A stretch of DNA of 35,061 nucleotides from an uncultured Ignavibacteriota bacterium. Its GTDB lineage: Bacteria > Bacteroidota > Ignavibacteria > Tepidaquicellales > Tepidaquicellaceae. Positions within the stretch are counted from its first letter, which is position 1, and every line of letters begins with the position of its first letter. The translations under genes and the position numbers were made by a program. Positions 31,660 through 35,061 of the stretch are shown here, in pieces. The stretch lies in assembly GCA_937915485.1 (NCBI GenBank), contig CALGII010000339.1:1-35061 (forward strand). The letters run 5' to 3'. The notes under the pieces were generated by a model that did no database searches, was not told the DNA's origin, and worked only from the letters and a program-made list of their open reading frames with translations.

Positions 31660-34281
31660 ATGAAACAACAGGAAACACCTTTGATGAGGCAGTACCGCAA
31701 AGTCAAGGAGAGATATCCCGATATGCTGCTCCTTTTCCGCATGGGTGATTTTTTCGAAACATTTGAGGACGACGCGGTTACCGCGTCAAAAGTCCTCGGC
31801 ATTACGCTCACGAAAAGAGCCAACGGCGCCGCCGCCGATACGCCCCTCGCGGGATTCCCACATCACGCGCTCGACAACTATCTTCCCAAACTCGTTAAAG
31901 CGGGATACAGAGTCGCCGTTTGCGAACAACTCGAAGACCCGAAATTCGCGAAGGGTATCGTTAAAAGGGACGTTATCGAAGTCGTTACGCCCGGCGCTAA
32001 TTTCTCGGATAAACTTCTAAGCCATAAATCGAATAATTTTCTCGCCGCGGTCTATATTAAAGACGATGTTTGCGGCTTTTCGTTCTGCGACGCTACAACG
32101 GGAGAGTTTGCAGCGTCCGAAATTCACGTTAAAAACCTGCCCGAACAAATTGAGACTATCAACCCGTCAGAACTTCTCGTTCCCAAAAAAGGACGGGACA
32201 GGATTTTTAACGCCCTCAAAATTCCCGTGACGTCCGCCTTCGAAGAGAATAAACCGCCCTTCACAGTTACCAAGGTTGACGACTGGGTTTTTAATCTCGA
32301 TTACGCGAGAGAACTGCTGACAAACAGATTCGGCACTCATTCGCTTAAAGGTTTCGGTATAGATGATATGAAGGAAGGCATAATCGCTGCGGGCTGCATT
32401 ATGAACTACCTTAACGAAACACAGAAGAATAACCTCGAGCATATAAAGAAAATTTATCATTACGATTTTACCGATTATATTATTCTCGACCCTTCCACGA
32501 AAAGAAATCTCGAAATTACCGCTTCGCTAAGCGAAGGCGGGCGGGAAGGAACTCTCATTTCGATACTCGACAGAACCCGCACCGCAATGGGCGGAAGACT
32601 TCTGAAGAAATGGGTCTCAAGACCTCTGAAACGACCCGAACAGATAAACAGACGGCTCGAATCGGTCTCCTGCTTTTACGAAAATAAAAATTCCAGAAAC
32701 GCTCTCGCCGAGGACCTGAACTCAATCGCCGACCTCGAAAGAATTCTTTCGAAGGTCGCGACGGGAAAGGCTGTTCCGAGGGATATAGTCCAGTTGAAAA
32801 TTTCATTGCGAAAAGTCCACGACGTCGGGAAAAAACTTGATGCCTTTGATTCCGCAGCAGTTAAAGCGCTTCAAAAAGGTATAATCGAGTCTAACGAACT
32901 GACTTCCGAAATCGATAAAATAATTAATGAAAATTATCTCGCGGGCAGCGATAACTACGGCATAATCAATAAAGGTTACGACGCCGAACTCGACGAGATT
33001 AAAGAAATTCATATAAACGGGAAAACCTGGATTGAAAACTTCCAGAGCAAGGAAAGAAAACGCACCGGCATCAGTTCGCTTAAAGTCGATTTCAACAAGG
33101 TGTTCGGTTACTACATCGACGTCACGAAGGCTAATCTCGACAAGGTCCCGCCTGACTATATCAGGAAACAGACTCTCGTCAACAACGAACGGTTCATTAC
33201 CGAAGAACTTAAAGTTTACGAGGACAAGATTTTCAACGCCGAGGAAAAAATAAACGCGATAGAGAACAGGATTTTCAACGACCTTCGTTCTTTTATTCTG
33301 AAATTCGCCGAAATGATACAGAAGAATGCGGGCGTCATAGCGGCTGTCGATACACTCGTGAGTTTCGCAGAGGTATCCGATAAATACAGATACGTGAGAC
33401 CAGATATTAACGAATCGGATAGAATTGAAATTATCGAAGGACGCCATCCCGTTATAGAAAGACTCCTCGCGGCGGGCGAGAAGTACATTCCCAACGACGT
33501 TGCTATTGACACGAACGAAAATCAGATTCTGATTCTTACCGGTCCTAATATGAGCGGTAAATCGAGTTACCTGAGACAAACAGGATTAATCGTGCTCCTC
33601 GCTCAGATAGGCTGCTTCGTCCCCGCGAAAAAGGCGAGTATAGGTCTCGTCGATAAAATTTTCACGCGCGTCGGCGCATCCGACAACATCGCCAAAGGCG
33701 AAAGCACGTTCCTCGTAGAAATGCACGAAGCCGCAAACATTCTCAATAACGCGACGCCTAAAAGCCTCCTGCTTCTCGACGAAATCGGAAGAGGCACGAG
33801 CACCTACGACGGAATTTCGATTGCCTGGGCAATCACTGAGTACCTTCACGAGAATCCAAACGTGCGCGCCAAAACACTGTTCGCGACTCATTACCACGAA
33901 CTTAACGCGCTCGCCGATATGTACGACAGGATTAAAAACTGCCGCGTCGAAGTGCGCGAATACGGCGATAAGGTAATATTCCTGAGAAAAATCACGGAAG
34001 GCACCGCCGACCACAGTTACGGAATTCAGGTCGCGCAAATGGCGGGGCTTCCCGAATCCGTGACTCTGCGCGCGAAGGATATACTTAAGAATTTTGAAGA
34101 CAAGGAGTTCAGAAGAAAACATACGAACGACATACAAATCAGTTTGTTCGAAGTCGACAGCGGAATTCTTTATAAAGACGAAATTAAAAAACTGCTCGAT
34201 AAAACTAAACTCGAGAATACGACTCCGCTCGAAGCGCTCAACATTCTAAAAAAACTTAAAGACCTTTCGAATGGAAAATAA
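31660..34281 (+). CDS. mutS: DNA mismatch repair protein MutS
   Basis: MutS recognises mismatches and, with MutL, directs repair. The 873-residue protein is full length. The mismatch-reading motif F-x-E is F31-F32-E33 in MGDFFETF. The core clamp and lever domains follow. The ATPase domain has Walker A GPNMSGKSS (from about 628) and Walker B LLLLDEIGRGTSTYDG (D707, E708), then the conserved FATHYHEL. The C-terminal LEALNILKKLKDL helix is normal for MutS1. It lies 2 nt after the sigma factor gene and overlaps the start of scpB by 11 nt, suggesting a three-gene operon. No mutL is in the window. Confidence 0.97.
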   Translation: MKQQETPLMRQYRKVKERYPDMLLLFRMGDFFETFEDDAVTASKVLGITLTKRANGAAADTPLAGFPHHALDNYLPKLVKAGYRVAVCEQLEDPKFAKGIVKRDVIEVVTPGANFSDKLLSHKSNNFLAAVYIKDDVCGFSFCDATTGEFAASEIHVKNLPEQIETINPSELLVPKKGRDRIFNALKIPVTSAFEENKPPFTVTKVDDWVFNLDYARELLTNRFGTHSLKGFGIDDMKEGIIAAGCIMNYLNETQKNNLEHIKKIYHYDFTDYIILDPSTKRNLEITASLSEGGREGTLISILDRTRTAMGGRLLKKWVSRPLKRPEQINRRLESVSCFYENKNSRNALAEDLNSIADLERILSKVATGKAVPRDIVQLKISLRKVHDVGKKLDAFDSAAVKALQKGIIESNELTSEIDKIINENYLAGSDNYGIINKGYDAELDEIKEIHINGKTWIENFQSKERKRTGISSLKVDFNKVFGYYIDVTKANLDKVPPDYIRKQTLVNNERFITEELKVYEDKIFNAEEKINAIENRIFNDLRSFILKFAEMIQKNAGVIAAVDTLVSFAEVSDKYRYVRPDINESDRIEIIEGRHPVIERLLAAGEKYIPNDVAIDTNENQILILTGPNMSGKSSYLRQTGLIVLLAQIGCFVPAKKASIGLVDKIFTRVGASDNIAKGESTFLVEMHEAANILNNATPKSLLLLDEIGRGTSTYDGISIAWAITEYLHENPNVRAKTLFATHYHELNALADMYDRIKNCRVEVREYGDKVIFLRKITEGTADHSYGIQVAQMAGLPESVTLRAKDILKNFEDKEFRRKHTNDIQISLFEVDSGILYKDEIKKLLDKTKLENTTPLEALNILKKLKDLSNGK

Positions 34282-35061
34282 TTACGGCTATATACTCACC
34301 GGCATAAGCGATTTCATCGGAACAATAACTTTCAACAATCAATCAAAACTTAATGCCCTGTCCTCGGCTATGCTCGGTGATATAATCTACGCGCTTGAAA
34401 ACTTCAGGAAGAATAAAGTCCGTGTTGTCATAATTCGGGCCGGGAAAGGATGCAAGGTCTGGTCGGCCGGTCACGACATCAATGAACTCCCGCTTGACGG
34501 AATCGACCCGCTCGGTCAGGAAAAACCTCTCGAGAAAATGCTGAAAATGGTTCAGGAATATCCGGGTCCCGTGATTGCTTTGATTGAAGGAAGCGTCTGG
34601 GGCGGCGCCTGTGACCTCGCCATTACCTGCGACCTCGCCATCGGCAGCCCTGACTGTACTTTCGCCATAACACCCGCGAAAATCGGCGTGCCCTATAACG
34701 CCAGCGGCATTCTCCATTTCATAAACCGGCTCGGACTCAGCCACGCGAAAGAAATGTTCTTCACGGGCTCTCCTGTCGATGCCGAAACGGCGCTCCATTT
34801 CGGAATAATAAATCACGTGGTCGAAAACGACGGGATTGAATCGTTCACAAATAAACTCGCCGGTAAAATCGCCGCGAATTCACCGCTGTCCATTGAAGTC
34901 ATAAAAGAACAATTCAGGATTCTTACCAACGCGCACCCGATTACTCCGAACGCCTTCGAGCATATTGAATCTTTACGCAGAAAAGTCTATTGCAGCGATG
35001 ATTATAAAGAAGGCATAAACGCCTTCAAGGAAAAACGCAAACCGTCATTCAAATGCAAATA
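34271..35061 (+). CDS. scpB: Methylmalonyl-CoA decarboxylase (crotonase family), stop codon cut by window end
   Basis: The frame starts at ATG 34271 inside the 3' end of mutS and runs to the last base, where only TA of the stop is visible; all 263 residues appear present. It belongs to the crotonase superfamily and matches ScpB, which decarboxylates methylmalonyl-CoA to propionyl-CoA. Markers are VWSAGHDINELP with H68, IEGSVWGGACDL with the oxyanion glycines G111-G112, and KIGVPYNASGI with Y142, each two residues offset from the E. coli enzyme as I recall it (H66, G110, Y140). The end EGINAFKEKRKPSF also fits. Other crotonases share the fold, but the GHDI and PYN motifs favour ScpB. The overlap with mutS suggests coupling. 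Confidence 0.87.
   Translation, partial: MENNYGYILTGISDFIGTITFNNQSKLNALSSAMLGDIIYALENFRKNKVRVVIIRAGKGCKVWSAGHDINELPLDGIDPLGQEKPLEKMLKMVQEYPGPVIALIEGSVWGGACDLAITCDLAIGSPDCTFAITPAKIGVPYNASGILHFINRLGLSHAKEMFFTGSPVDAETALHFGIINHVVENDGIESFTNKLAGKIAANSPLSIEVIKEQFRILTNAHPITPNAFEHIESLRRKVYCSDDYKEGINAFKEKRKPSFKCK

Overview
The window reads as chromosomal DNA from a bacterium of the Bacteroidota/Chlorobiota/Ignavibacteriota group, most like Ignavibacteria. Two secreted proteins end in a type IX secretion sorting domain of the PNPFNPST type. A GWxTD-domain protein and a DUF2851 protein are present. Start sites rarely have Shine-Dalgarno sequences, and a few promoters fit the TTTG-N20-TAnnTTTG pattern known from this group. 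The assignment is inference from gene content and signals, not from an rRNA gene.

Layout. From 1 to 6395 (+ strand): a membrane protein cut by the window edge, ubiX, a small membrane protein, a TonB-dependent receptor and an Asp-box (BNR) protein with a T9SS tail. From 6453 to 12347 (- strand): a lipoprotein cyclophilin, pheS, then the translation cluster rplT-rpmI-infC-thrS (transcribed thrS to rplT; infC starts at AUU) and tRNA-Val(GAC). A 600-bp palindrome-rich gap separates pheS from rplT. From 12446 to 19967 (+): a decayed DUF429 gene, rpsT, an M14 carboxypeptidase with a T9SS tail, a LemA protein, a four-helix-bundle (23S-IVP family) gene bracketed by inverted heptad repeats, a nucleotidyltransferase/phosphohexomutase fusion, and a PtsN-like EIIA. 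From 19972 to 22185 (-): a transketolase N-terminal half and a DUF2851 protein. From 22249 to 23938 (+): a TPR lipoprotein and a DUF58 protein. From 28319 to 30925 (-): a GWxTD protein and rimO. From 31046 to the end (+): an ECF sigma factor, mutS, and a methylmalonyl-CoA decarboxylase (scpB) that overlaps mutS and loses only its last stop base at the window end.

The unusual part is 23939-28318, between two convergent housekeeping genes. It is an AT-rich accessory island bounded by two direct copies of a composite repeat of about 240 bp, made of a 14-bp tandem array plus a heptad TAATTAC block. Inside are five small membrane, lipoprotein or acidic genes, all on the - strand. Nested palindromic modules alternate with these genes. 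Three of the five genes are immediately preceded by a short orphan coding tail that overlaps or abuts their start codon. This looks like an array of displaced toxin tails with immunity-type genes, each carried on a recombining repeat module. The function is inferred from architecture only; no toxin domain is recognisable.

The heptad repeat recurs at five places, including both sides of the four-helix-bundle gene, and has stop codons in all six frames. The island and this repeat family are the best candidates for something undescribed.
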